Shown: piece by piece, positions 10,189 through 20,397 of the stretch
How the letters are laid out: every line of letters begins with the position of its first letter
How positions within the stretch are numbered: position 1 is the first letter of the stretch
Assembly: GCA_009746045.1 (NCBI GenBank)
Contig: RPFO01000076.1
Location: 1,843,096-1,907,095, forward strand
Direction: 5' to 3'
Origin: Mesostigma viride
Taxonomy: Eukaryota > Streptophyta > Mesostigmatophyceae > Mesostigmatales > Mesostigmataceae
Length of the DNA stretch: 64,000 nucleotides
Notes under the pieces: model-generated
Database searches by the model: none
Seen by the model: only the letters and a program-made list of their open reading frames with translations
Told to the model about the DNA's origin: nothing
Translations under genes and position numbers: made by a program

Positions 10189-11580
10189 TTGAAGCTCAGA
10201 TTCGTCATCAAGCGGAAGGAGGTGGAGGGGGTGTCTGTTCCCCATGTGCGTCCAGTTCTCAATGAATACCGTGGTACTGGGGATCTTCTGGGCGAGGAGT
10301 TGTATACACCTGGGATGCTACATGATACATGGCGTATTTTATTGTGCCTGTATGTCGGTATGCTGAACCAGGGTGCTGATATGTCTTCAGTTCTGCTAGA
10401 TTTCAAGAGAGCATTTCTGAAGGGTGATCCCAGTGTGGCTCAGCAGGTGTGGCATTGTGAAACTCCATTTCATGTGCCAGTTCCTGTAGCCTGGCAGGCA
10501 GAGCTCCAGTCTAGCTACCTGCTGATTCTGAAGGGTCTAGAAGGTCTCAGGTCCAGTCCCATCATTTGGAGGCTCACCTTGGAAGACTTCTTGACTAAGC
10601 ACTGTGGGTTGAAGGTGTCATCTGTGGACCCATGTTTATTGCTGGGTAGGTGGCATGATTTACCTGTGTATGCTAGCCTGCATGGTGATGACTTGCACTT
10701 GATTGCTCCCACTAAGTGGTTGAGTCAGTTTGTGCCCATCATTAATGATGCATTTCCTTTGGGAAAAGAATTGTGGCAGAAGCCTGGAGAGGCTGTCACG
10801 TTCTGTGGAATGCAGGCTACATTGGTTCAGGAGGGGAGTCAGTGGCTGATTAAGCTGCAGGCGGGCAATGACTACAAGAGTACCATTCTTCAATCTGTTC
10901 CAGAGGTCATGACGTCATCCATTGCACCTGAGCTGAAAGGCAAGTTGGCCTGGTATGGCAGCATTTGTGGGCCTGACATGATGGTCCATAGCAGATCCCC
11001 TGATGATGTGCTAATTCTGGAGGAGCCTTCCCAGATTATTGCACATGTTAACAAGTCTCCTGGTATTACTTTAGCTGGGATTGATTTGTCTTTGCCATTT
11101 TCCTTGGATATCTATGTTGATAGCTCCATGGATAGCAGGCAAGTTTCTAAGGTCAGAGGCAGGTCAGCTGGCTTGTTTGTGCTTCAGCAACATAGGCCTA
11201 GTCTTGTGGCCTGGTACAGTCGTCTTCAAAGAAGGGTTGCTGTGAGTTCAGATGTCTCTGAGTGCAGAGCCATTTGTGAAGGGATTCAGTCCAGTTTGTA
11301 CATCAAGGAGCTGTTGCTAGCTATGGCTTCAGTGACTCCTCATACTCTTCAGCTGGAGACCTTGATCCTTTCAGATAACATGGGCATGGTCCAGTTTGTG
11401 CACAAGCAGTTGGCCAGAAGCAGAGATCTGGATTATCTCCTGTTGAAGGAGTTGGCAGGTCTGGTGGATATTCAACATCTTCCAGGTTCTGAGAATCCTG
11501 CTGATGCCTTGACCAAGTTGCCTCACAAGTCTGCTGAGCAATATAAGCTTCTTTACAAGCTGATGAGCTCCTCTGTGTGA
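10189..11580 (+). pseudogene. Reverse transcriptase-RNase H (element B)
   Basis: A 463-aa frame covering most of copia-type RT and all of RNase H. RT motifs are D71 in LLDFKRAFLKGD (copia: VDVKTAFLNG), KGLEGLRSSPIIW (copia: LYGLKQAPRxW), SSVDPCLLLG and YASLHGDDLHLIAP, where the catalytic pair D167-D168 sits in HGDD instead of YVDD. RNase H acidic residues are D311, E358 and D396, and the end motif NPADALTK is at 436-443. The real N-terminus lies upstream in a segment broken by a stop near 10124 and a frameshift. Well preserved otherwise. Identification as copia-like RT is secure. Confidence 0.9.
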
Positions 11581-12356
11581 GTTGAGCAATTCCAGTTGGA
11601 GCTTTGAGTTTGGTGACTGATTGGGTGAGAAGAGCTAACATTGAGCTGGGCTCTGTTATGCTGAGAGCTGTGATGCTCTGAGGGCAGTAATGCTCTGTGT
11701 ACATATGTGTATAATACTGTATTCTATGTAATGCTCAGTCATGGAGCATGATGTTGGTTGGGGGTTTGTCCTCAGTTTGAGGTTTGTCTCAACCAAAGGG
11801 ATTTTATAGGGCAGGGTTCGATTCCCTGGGGCTGCTTAGGCGGATTTTCCCGGATTGGCTGACCCATCAACCTTGCTGGTGAGGTGGCGACAGGTCCCCC
11901 TAGTTTTGTCCCAGACAGAGGAAGGTAGTTTGTCATGTGCTTAATATATTTTGTGATGTGCTATTTCTCAGTCCATGGTGGGCGCCAGTTCTGATAACTA
12001 TCAATGTCTACCTGATAAGGTCTTGTGGGTAACTTGTGGGGTTCCAATCAGGAGCCATTATGGTGATGATTCCATTTTGGTCATTATTCTGGTTAGCCAC
12101 AAGCTGCTACTCCAAACACTTGGCTTTCTACTTCCAGTGGATAGGGAATTCATTGTAATTCGTCATGGCTGAGATGTGTTGTGATCTGGTGCTTGATTAA
12201 TCCCGAGCAGAGACTACAGAGAGCTGGGAGGGATGTCAAGTGCTATGCATGTTGTTTCTATATATGTGTTGCCAAGCCTAACAGCTCTAAAAGAAAGAAA
12301 GGGCTGGAGTTAATATGGCTGTTATGTCCAAGCTCTAAAAGAGAAGAAAGGGCTGG
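11581..12356 (+). other. 3' untranslated region of element B
   Basis: No coding sequence. It holds an imperfect long hairpin (TTGGTTG at about 11755 pairing with CAACCAA, with CCTCA-gtt-TGAGG inside), the T-arm-like hairpin at 11812-11828, and two purine-rich tracts each followed by GGGCTGGAGTTAATAT (about 12300-12315 and 12350-12365). The second is the real polypurine tract plus LTR start; the first is a decoy or a small tandem duplication. Confidence 0.65.
11812..11828 (+). other. tRNA T-arm-like hairpin in 3' region of B
   Basis: CAGGG-TTCGATT-CCCTG: a 5-bp stem and 7-nt loop with the B-box-like core GGTTCGATTCC. The loop is identical to that of A and C; the stem differs but still pairs. 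Confidence 0.65.
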
Positions 12357-12984
12357 AGTTAATATTGCCTGGCAAGCAATATTATTCTACTAAGCTACTT
12401 GGCTTGTAGAGATTCTACTTCCGGTTACTACAATCCAGAAACGGGTTCATTCTGATGAGTATTGCTCGAGATATGAGCAAGATACTGTTCTACTACATTC
12501 TACTTGGATTCGGTGATTCTACGGTGGTTCTTCAAGTGACGCGTGGCATACGACGTCTTGTCACAGTGTACGATAGGACATTTAGTCTCCGACACTGCGG
12601 TCTATTCAATGCTATTGATTAGACGTAACAAATAGTGACAGGACTTGTGCGACAGGACACTGATGTGACTATTTATGGATAACGAGTCGAGATCTGCTGG
12701 TCCAGAGTGAAGGACAGCAATATTGTGAGATGATCTGTCCTATCAGTCATCTGGATGTGACTGCGTCACAATTAGTATATAACGAGCAGGACGCTGCCAC
12801 TTGGTAGCACCACTTTCCCTGCACCTGTGTCCTCGCACCTTTGGCGACGGTTCTCACGTGCCTCGTGCGTTCTGTGCTGGTAGCCATAACCAGCAACGTA
12901 AACCTATTGATTAATATAACTACTTCCTCTGTAGATATTAATCAGTGCAGGCTGAACCACAGTTCAGCCACAGTTTCGTTAACT
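12357..12984 (+). repeat. 3' LTR of element B
   Basis: 628-bp direct repeat of 1737-2364 with only a few substitutions (for example a/g near 12898). It is preceded by the purine tract AAGAGAAGAAAGGG and followed by the target duplication ACTGT (12985-12989). Confidence 0.92.
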
Positions 12985-13340
12985 ACTGTGGCTAGTAGAA
13001 GCCAGTAGCCAGCCAGCAGGTCTGCAAGGATGTAAGTCTTTGCAGGACTGTGGCAGGTCCTGTGCTGTCCTAGACACAGGATAGCCAGAGATTCCTGTAT
13101 GCTGCCTGCAACAAGGATGCAGGGCAGCGATACGAGGCTCTGGCAATGTAGCGTTGCCCAGCGTTGCTCATGACCGAGGAACAAGGATGGAACGAGGTTG
13201 CATATAGCTCGAGGCTCAACGAGGCAACGAGCGTCTTCACACACGAACCTTGGTCGTCACGACGAGTGGCGAGCCTATCGAGGGTCGTAGGCCTGGTGTG
13301 AGGATAAAGGTTGCTAGCCAGCAGCCTAGGGTCATTCCAG
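12985..13340 (+). other. Flank of B: probable remainder of element A's LTR
   Basis: Begins with the ACTGT duplication. No coding motif is visible. By continuity with 1485-1731 this would be the second part of the LTR that B entered, followed by the truncated start of element C, but no independent LTR copy is present to prove it. Confidence 0.35.
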
Positions 13341-13347
13341 CCGGCAA

Positions 13348-13435
13348 GGACCAGGAGCTCACAAGCTCTGCTGACGAGTTGCTGCGCAAATGGACCAGGA
13401 GCTCACAAGCTCTGCTGACGAGTTGCTGCGCAAAT
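13348..13435 (+). repeat. 44-bp tandem duplication
   Basis: The 44 bases at 13348-13391 are repeated directly at 13392-13435. The duplication lies at the 5' edge of the recognisable integrase remnant of element C. Confidence 0.8.
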
Positions 13436-13564
13436 GCTGGAGTCCTGGGGTGGTTACCCAGGTTGATGAAGCTAGCCACGCATGCTTGGTCAGCATGGAG
13501 GACGAACCAAAGCATGTACACCGGCTGAGTTGGTCATATGTCAAGCCTAACCTGACTGATGAAT
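13436..13564 (+). pseudogene. Integrase C-terminal remnant (element C)
   Basis: One frame gives SPGVVTQVDEASHACLVSME and then HVHRLSWSYVKP, aligning with HPGVVTRVELAGHKCWVKME and NVHRLSWSYVRL of element B's integrase tail. Catalytic residues lie upstream and are lost, so C is 5'-truncated. It is followed within 300 bp by the protease-like domain, repeating the order seen in B. Confidence 0.7.
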
Positions 13565-14370
13565 GAGGGCAGTCAGGCACAAGGCTCACAGGATCTGCAG
13601 GATTTTCAGGTCCCAAGTGACATCACTGATGCAACGACCACATCTGTTGCAGGGGAATCTGTCAGCCCTGGCCAGGTTGCAGAGGTACCTGTTGAACAGG
13701 CTGCAAGGTCAACAGCTGGGGAGTCAACTGTCAAGCCCAAGGCTCTAACCAAGCCCAGGGGGGCTAGTTTGGCTGGATTGATTGGGGCTCTGCAAAGGGC
13801 CAAGAAGCAGCCCAAGGTAGCCAAGCTCAGGTGGCATGGCAATCTGGGGCTGGACACTGCCTAGCTTAGAGGTAGACACTAATTCTCAGGTTTCCATCAT
13901 TGGGACCAGAGCTGCAGCAGGGTACAGCATGACTGAGCCCAGCTATCAGTTTGTGTCTGACTTCAGTGGCGGGGTACACGTGAAGGTACTGGGTGAGGTA
14001 TCTATTCCTATCCTTGGACAGGACACTGCATTTTGTGTCTTGGAGGGCTATCAGGGACCTGCTCTTCTGGGGCAGAATTTCCTATGCCAGGATGGGGTAG
14101 CTATCACGTCCTCTCTCCTGACTAAGGAAGGGGCTGGTCAGGTCCCACTGATTAATTTCAGGACCACTCACCTATCACGTGCAGTAACCAGGTCCGTTAA
14201 GCGTGTGCAAGTGTGCCAGGGGCAGGAGCCCTTGGTTGATGACCTCATATTGCCAGCTGCTAGTCATCCAAGCAGTTTGGGCATTGGTCCTCACTCACTT
14301 GCTGGACACAGCCCTATCAACTACCAAGGCCTGGTGAAGCTTATGTCCTCTCCCATTATGTGTCCCCAGG
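13565..14370 (+). pseudogene. Retropepsin-like domain (element C)
   Basis: The domain lies in the frame 13836-14530; the upstream linker (13559-13864) is in another frame, so it is broken. The active-site-like motif VDTNSQVSIIG has its Asp at 13875-13877, and GPALLGQNFLC near 14058 matches the second conserved block. As in B the Gly of D-T-G is Asn. It lies between the integrase remnant and RT. The match to B in SDFSGG and VLGEVSIPILGQD supports a genuinely conserved domain rather than chance. Confidence 0.65.
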
Positions 14371-15886
14371 TCACACTGGGTCTGATTAAATCTGGGGAGG
14401 ACTGGATCTCCAAGAAGTGCGTGGAACCTGTCAATGACCTGCCTCCTGCACGGCGTCTACTCAAGCTCAAGTTTGTCATCAAGATGAAGGAGGTGGACGG
14501 GGTCAAGGTACCACATGTCAGGCCAGACTGTGCTGAATGAGTTCAAGGGTACTGGTGAGTGCACTGCTGAATGAGGAGTTGTATACCCCTGGCATGCTGC
14601 ATGACACTTGGAGGCTGCTGCTGTGTGTATTTCTAGGCCTTCTCAACAAGGGCTTGGACTATGGCTCAGTGGTGGTAGACTTCAAGAGGGCATTTCTGGA
14701 GGGGGATGCAGATGTGGCACAGGAAAAGTGGGAGGGCAAGACGCCTTTCTATGTCAGGGTGCCTGCTGTATGGAAAAGGGACATTCACACTGAGTTCCTT
14801 AAAATCCTCAAGGGCCTGGAGGGCCTGAGGTCAAGTCCAATAATCTGGAGGGAGACTCTCAACCGTTTCCTGAAGGAGCATTGCAACTTGAAGGTCTCTC
14901 TTGTAGACCCCTGTCTGTTTCTGGGGCAATGGGAAGGCCTACCAGTGTATGCTTCGCTGCACGGGGACGACCTACACCTGCTGGCTCCCACGTCGTGGCT
15001 TAAGGAGCTGATCTCCATCAAGATCAGCTGAAGATGTCCAAGTTTCCTCTGGGTAGGGAGCAATGGCAGGTGGAGAATGAGCCTCTGCTGTTTGTGGGCA
15101 TGGAGGCCACACTGGTGAAGAAGGGGGGGGAATGGCGTATGCGGCTGGTGGGGGGTAATGACTATCAAGAGACCCTCATTAGCAAGCTTCCTCCAGTCAT
15201 CACACAGGCACTGTGTCCCATGGTGAGGGGCATGGTTGCTTGGGTGGCAGGCATTTCCAGGCCAGACCTTATGGTCATAGCCCGGTTGCCTGATGACATG
15301 CTAATGGAGCTAGGGTCTGCCAAGGTGGCTGATCAGGTCAGGGCTTCATCTGGCATTCTGTTGTCTGCAGTGGATTTATCACAACCCATTTGCATGGAGC
15401 TGTATGTATGTGGATAGCTCAATGGACAGCAGGCAGGTCTCCAAGGTCAGGGGCAGGGCTGCAGGGCTCTTTGTGCTCAGACAGGAAGGCCTGGGGAGTT
15501 TGGTGAGCTGGTTCAGTCGCCTGCACAAACGGGTGGCTGTCAGCAGTGATGTGGCAGAATGCAGGGCTATTTGTGAAGGTATTCACACAAGCCTTTATCT
15601 GAAGGAGTTGCTTCATCAGATGACTTCTAACACTCCTTGGCCACTTCAAGTTACCACTCTTCTAAAAACAGACTCCATGGGGATGGTGCAGTTTGTGCAC
15701 AGGCAGATGGCCAGAAGTAGGGACTTGGATTATCTCCTTCTTAAGGAATTGTCCTCCTTGGCCAATATTGAGCATATCCCTGGGGTTGACAATCCTGCTG
15801 ATGCTTTGACCAAGCTAGTGCAGAAGGCAGCAGTGCAATACAAGGTTCTTCAGTCTCTGATGGACCCATCTCAGCAAGCTGTCTAA
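14371..15886 (+). pseudogene. Reverse transcriptase-RNase H (element C)
   Basis: Copia-type RT and RNase H spread over frames 13836-14540, 14537-15031, 15034-15417 and 15404-15886. The lesions are a frameshift near 14530, a TGA at about 15029 and a frameshift near 15405. RT motifs are VVDFKRAFLEGD, LKGLEGLRSSPIIW and YASLHGDDLHLLAP (HGDD box as in B). RNase H motifs are YVDSSMDSRQ, SSDVAECRAIC, TDSMGMVQFVHRQ and NPADALTK. Close to but distinct from B. Confidence 0.88.
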
Positions 15887-16841
15887 GCTGGTGCCTGGTT
15901 ATAGGGCATTGGAGAGCAGATTGTGTGGTAGTGTCAGCATTGTGACTGCATGGCATAATACCTGTATTTTAGTCTGTACTAAGGCTCATGGACCATGGTA
16001 CACTCACTCTGATTTTAATCAGGATACAGCCAGGTTTTGGCTGGGGTTCATGCTGTTGACTACACAAGGTTGACAGGTCCATTACAGACCATGTATTCTA
16101 TGTTAAAAGAAATGTATATTTGTACATATTTCTCACAATGGTCTGGGAACCTTCATACTGGGGTTTATAGGGCGGGGTTCGATTCCCTGGTATTATGTTT
16201 CTACAAGCTGGCCTGTTCAGGTGTTTGCCTGTTCTTACTTCCCTAGTTCCCCAGGGCAGGATTTAATTGTTGCCTATGTGTTTCATTTTGTCATTTGTTT
16301 GCTGTGGCAGTTTACCATCTGGCAAGTAGACGGGCGCCGTAAGACGGGCGCCAATAGACCCCTGTTGAGAGAATGACAGGCAAACTATTGTAATACGCCT
16401 TACTTTGTCAAGTGGTATTTTAGTTGTCATGGATTTATTGTGCTTATATTGAATATGTACTGGGTTTTATGGGATTAGTATCTGGGATTAATGTAACTCA
16501 CCGCCAGAAGGTCATTGTACTGGAGGCTCTACGGAGGTGATGGGATTAATTCCTGGAGAAGACCTCATAGAATTAACCTGTTAATGTATTTAATTTTGTG
16601 TGTTTCTAATATCTGGTGGTACTCTGTAATGCCACTTCCATAGGTTTTCTCCATTTCTCATGAAATGGTTTTCCCTGTGGCAGATCTGTTTCTTTTCCAG
16701 TTCCTTAAAAGAAAAGGCTGGGGGAATGGCATTGGCCATTAAAGACATCTGTTCAAGCTTCAAGCTGGAGTGAAGGACATTTCAAGCTACTTCAAGGGTC
16801 CCTGGCAGGGGATGAGATCCCTAAAGAAAAGAAGGGATTAG
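15887..16841 (+). other. 3' untranslated region of element C
   Basis: Non-coding, 0.95 kb, with the same layout as in A and B. The T-arm-like hairpin is at 16173-16189 and the region ends in the purine tract AAAGAAAAGAAGGG just before the LTR start at 16842. Confidence 0.6.
16173..16189 (+). other. tRNA T-arm-like hairpin in 3' region of C
   Basis: CGGGG-TTCGATT-CCCTG forms a 5-bp stem (one G-T pair) with the same 7-nt loop as in A and B. Confidence 0.6.
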
Positions 16842-17410
16842 AGTTAACGTAACGGATTTACGTTAGATGGATAGAGATTGTTACGCTCTTTCCAACGGCA
16901 CTTTGAACGCCTCATTTGGTTAAGGAACGTAAAAGTTATGACGTTTCCTAGGCTGTGCCGACAGTACCCGGCGCGCCACTGTGGGCGCGTACGGACACAG
17001 GATGTACAAGTGTCACTTTGATAGTCCGCAGGACGTTGACAGGACTTGTACAGGACTTGATGGTCAATTGATAGGTAGGCGCGCTGTAGCGCGCCAGGAC
17101 CTATGAGACAATTGATGCTGAGCAGCGTACGGATAGGTCCACAGGACTAGCCGTATGGACAATTGATAGATCTGCGCGCCAAAGGCGTGCCAGAGTCTGT
17201 GGAATCAATTGATTGACAGTTCAGCTGTGACAGTGCAGCTGATTACTTGGACGCGTCCCTAGCAACCTATATGTGTGACTTGGTAGCACCGGGACGCCAG
17301 TTCTTGCGTGCACGTTCTCTTGGCACTGCGACCCTGTCGCCTGTGCTGCGTGCAGTCTTGGAAGGGACGTGACTTACGTCTGTGTTCCTTATTCTTAATA
17401 AAGGCAACAT
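16842..17410 (+). mobile_element. 3' LTR of element C (right end uncertain)
   Basis: Begins AGTTAACG after a polypurine tract and opens with an 8-bp hairpin, TAACGTAA (16845-16852) with TTACGTTA (16858-16865). It shares short blocks with A's LTR and CTTGGTAGCACC with B's LTR. AATAAAGG at about 17396 is a plausible polyadenylation signal. No second LTR is in the window, so the right end is estimated. Confidence 0.55.
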
Positions 17411-17474
17411 TCCTGCAAGAACCATGGCGGAATTCAGGGCAACTCTCTCACAACTAAACCGAACTAATCTAACT

Positions 17475-18005
17475 CTAAGCTAATCTAATCGAGAAAACCC
17501 TACCTATTCTACTCAGCAAAGCGCCCCTTCCGCTTGGGGGGAGGGGGCTTGCCCACAGGGGCGGGCGTATGATGAGCCTGGATAGTGGTCTTCCACCTCT
17601 TCTGGACACTAGTGGCATGCCTAGAGGTACAATTAAGTCCTCCTTGCGGACGTGAGCAGCATAGCCCACCGACACGCGGACGTGAGCAGCATTATTAAGC
17701 CCACAAACACGGAAAATTGACCGCGGCATGTTGGTGACCGTGTCGTCCAGCTTTTTGGCAAGGTCGGCTGTGAGGGTCCACGTCTCGGCGCCATATGTGA
17801 GAACAGGAAGGACCAGGACCTTAAACCGGTCCTGTTTCTCTAGCTTGCCCAAGGGCTTGCGCCACAGGGCCCTGTATTGGCGTAAAGCGTGCCAGGCGAG
17901 GGAGATACGGTGCATGGTCCACGTCGGCCTAGCTCCGTCGTAGCTGGGGAGTACTGAAGATACCCAACAACTTGACGCGGTAGCCGGTATTGTATATATG
18001 GGCAA
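17475..18005 (-). pseudogene. LINE reverse transcriptase C-terminal fragment
   Basis: A minus-strand frame carries FKVLVLPVLTYGAETWTLTA, the conserved block downstream of the RT core in many non-LTR elements; the LINEs at 18-32 kb have VILTILTYGAETWTLM here. Upstream RISLAWHALRQYRALWRKPL aligns with their IGMAWAHLHDHRRWW. No RT catalytic motif remains. It is a diverged family, with an internal duplication of a short GGACGTGAGCAGCAT-containing block at about 17650-17695. Confidence 0.65.
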
Positions 18006-18412
18006 ACGGCTTCAGTCATGATGCAGTCGGTTCAATTTAGGCATTCGTCACATTTGAACCCATCATAAATGCGACCCAACAACTAAGTACTTAACCCGTG
18101 TTTTTTTAATTAGAACGCGATATATCGCGTTGTAAGCTTTTTTTAGAACGCGTATAGCACCTAAGGAAAATTTTTTTTCATGGTCATGTATATACTTTCC
18201 TGAAAGCCCATAAATCAAAGGATTTTTTGAGCTACTCAGACCTACAAAATGCTTATTCATTAGAGAGATACACTGGTTTGAATACAGGGGGGTCTGACCA
18301 TGACCGCGATTTCTTGACCCTAGGTCACAAGTCATGTGCTTATTCACAAATGGTTCATGAAAAAAATCTGGCTTCTTGCACGAGCTATGGGCTCAGGATG
18401 ATGTGACGGAAT

Positions 18413-18916
18413 GCAATATACGAGAATGCTCATAACTTTTGACTCCGGCCATGAAATTTCATCGGGTTGGTTGCATTAGACTCGTCTTTTGAAGACGAAC
18501 ACGCTGATATAATTTTCTACAGCTATCGCTCAATATTTCCGAAGATACCGGCACCGCCCTGCCCAGCAAATATCGCTGTTGCAATATACAAGAAAGCTCA
18601 TAACTTTTGACTCCGGCCTTGAAATTTCATCGTGTTGGTTGCATTAGACTCGTCTTTTGAAGACAAACACGCTGATATAATTTTCTACAGCTATCGCTCA
18701 ATATTTCCGAAGATACCGCCACCGCCCTGCCCAGCAAATATCGCTGTTGCAATATACGAGAATGCTCATAACTTTTGACTCTGGCCATGAAATTTCATCG
18801 GGTTGGTTGCATTAGACTCGTCTTTTGAAGACGAACACGCTGATATAATTTTCTACAGCTATCGCTCAATATTTCCGAAGATACCGGCACCGCCCTGCCC
18901 AGCAAATATCGCTGTT
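18413..18916 (+). repeat. Three tandem 168-bp 5' monomers of LINE-1 copy
   Basis: Units start at 18413, 18581 and 18749, each beginning GCAATATAC and ending ATATCGCTGTT, with a few substitutions between them. They end 13 bp before the ORF1 start codon. The position is that of the promoter monomers of mouse L1 5' UTRs; promoter activity is inferred. Confidence 0.85.
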
Positions 18917-18929
18917 TTTTCAGCTCGAT

Positions 18930-20397
18930 ATGGCGGAATACGACTCATCCCAGCAATCACAAGCGTCCGCGGCCCTGCACCAACTCGCTGATGAAGCCAT
19001 GGCGTCATTGGAAACACCCTTGCACGCTATGCCGGACGCCACTGTCAGCATCCAGCCGCTCCACTCCACCGCTCCGCCGAACAGCGACCCTGCCATGGAT
19101 ACCCGCGAGGAGGCCTTTTCTGCCGAGGAAGCTGCCGCATTTTTACCTGGCAAATGGCCAGGCCTTAACGCCATCATGCGCCTGTCCCGAGCTGCCGCCC
19201 TCACCATCCTGCACCTGGCTGCCGAGAAAAAGTGCGAGATCCGGGACTGCAACCAACAGGTTACCCACCTGTCGGACTTTCTCCACGACGACCCCGACGA
19301 CACTGACCTCTGCCTCGCAGTCTGGTGGACGTGCTCCCGTCTTTCCGACAGCGCCCTTGCGCTTTGTCATGGCCTCTCTGGACCTGGGAGCCGACCCCAC
19401 TGTTGCGGCCGCCATCAACATCACCGCCAAGCAAGTCGCCAATACCTGCTTCGATCGCCTCCCTCCCCTCCTCAACGCTGCCCTCAACCCTGTCCACAAC
19501 CACCTCGCCACCCACCACGCCCATTCCTCACACGCCGACACCTCCATCCACTCCGCCATCACCCACATTGCAGCAGGGCTGCAGCAGCAGCAGCAGCTCC
19601 TCCACCAGCTCCAGCAACAACTTGCCGCCTCCATAACTCCTGCCAAGACCACCTATGCCGCCACGCTTCAGAACCCTACGGAGCTCATCAACGAAATCAA
19701 AACAGCCGTCAAGGCCAGCACAAGGGATGCTATGCACGAACCCATTCGCTCATGCAGTATTGTGGTACGTGGCGTCCCCTCGAACGTCAACGATGCACGC
19801 CTGGGCACCTACCTCCGGGGCGACCCCTTCCTGGGGAAGCTCGGCGTGGCCCAAAGCGTCGTCATCAAAACGGCACGACGGCTCGGCGGCCCCACCGCCC
19901 CTGTCTTGGTGGAATTCCACCGCAAGGAGGACAAACTGCAGGTGCAGAAGGCCCGCCGGAACCTCCACGATACCCAACTGAGCATCGACGATTACTATAC
20001 CCCGGAGCAGCTTGAGGCCCGGGCTGCCGCTTTGAACCGGCCGGAGGTCCACGAGGCTCGGGCAGCCAAGCAGGCCAACCCGCAACTACGGTGCAGCATC
20101 TATGCCCGCCTCTTTAATGGCGTCTTCATCGTCCGCATTAACGGCCAGGACCTTCCTCCAATGACGGCGACCCCCATGGATACCGCCGTGCCAGCGCCCC
20201 AGCCCCCTGCTCGGCCCCCGCCGTCACCGCCATCGCCACCGGCATCGACGGTCACCTGCTCCCCAGCACGTGTGGGGATCCGCCGGGGCAACTTCAGCTC
20301 AGGTATGGCTGCCAGGCTTGGCCGTCCCCCTAATAAATTCGTTCGCTTTGCACCTGAGCCGGAGCCCGCGCTGCGAACCCTTCTCTCCTATCAATGA
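18930..20397 (+). pseudogene. LINE ORF1 (RNA-binding protein), copy 1
   Basis: About 489 aa when read through one frameshift (loss of GA near 19362 relative to copy 3). It starts MAEYDSSQQSQ just after the monomers. A Gln-rich segment (LQQQQQLLHQLQQQ) and a later block SIVVRGVPSNVNDARLGTYL...APVLVEFHRKEDK resemble an RRM-type nucleic-acid-binding domain as in L1-type ORF1 proteins. It ends with a Pro-rich stretch and a basic tail. ORF1 proteins coat the RNA to form the RNP that reverse transcription needs. The RRM call is by motif and is moderate. Confidence 0.7.

Larger units (their letters stand above)
1737..12984 (+). mobile_element. Complete copia-like LTR retrotransposon B
   Basis: An 11.25-kb element bounded by two 628-bp LTRs that are almost identical (a few differences), with a 5-bp duplication on both sides. 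Internal order is: 5' region without recognisable gag, integrase (8591-9457), protease-like domain (9467-10077), RT-RNase H (10189-11580), long 3' region, purine tract, 3' LTR. A 4.3-kb block of non-LTR retroelement fragments is inserted at 3092-7403. Integrase and RT are in different frames and stops lie between protease and RT, so the copy is defective. Near-identical LTRs imply recent insertion. Domain order and LTR ends are atypical for copia. Confidence 0.92.

Noticed and set aside
19143-19652. Minus-strand Cys/Trp-rich frames opposite LINE ORF1 (also 27803-28411)
   Set aside because: Shadows of the Gln/Ala/Pro-rich ORF1 codons on the other strand.
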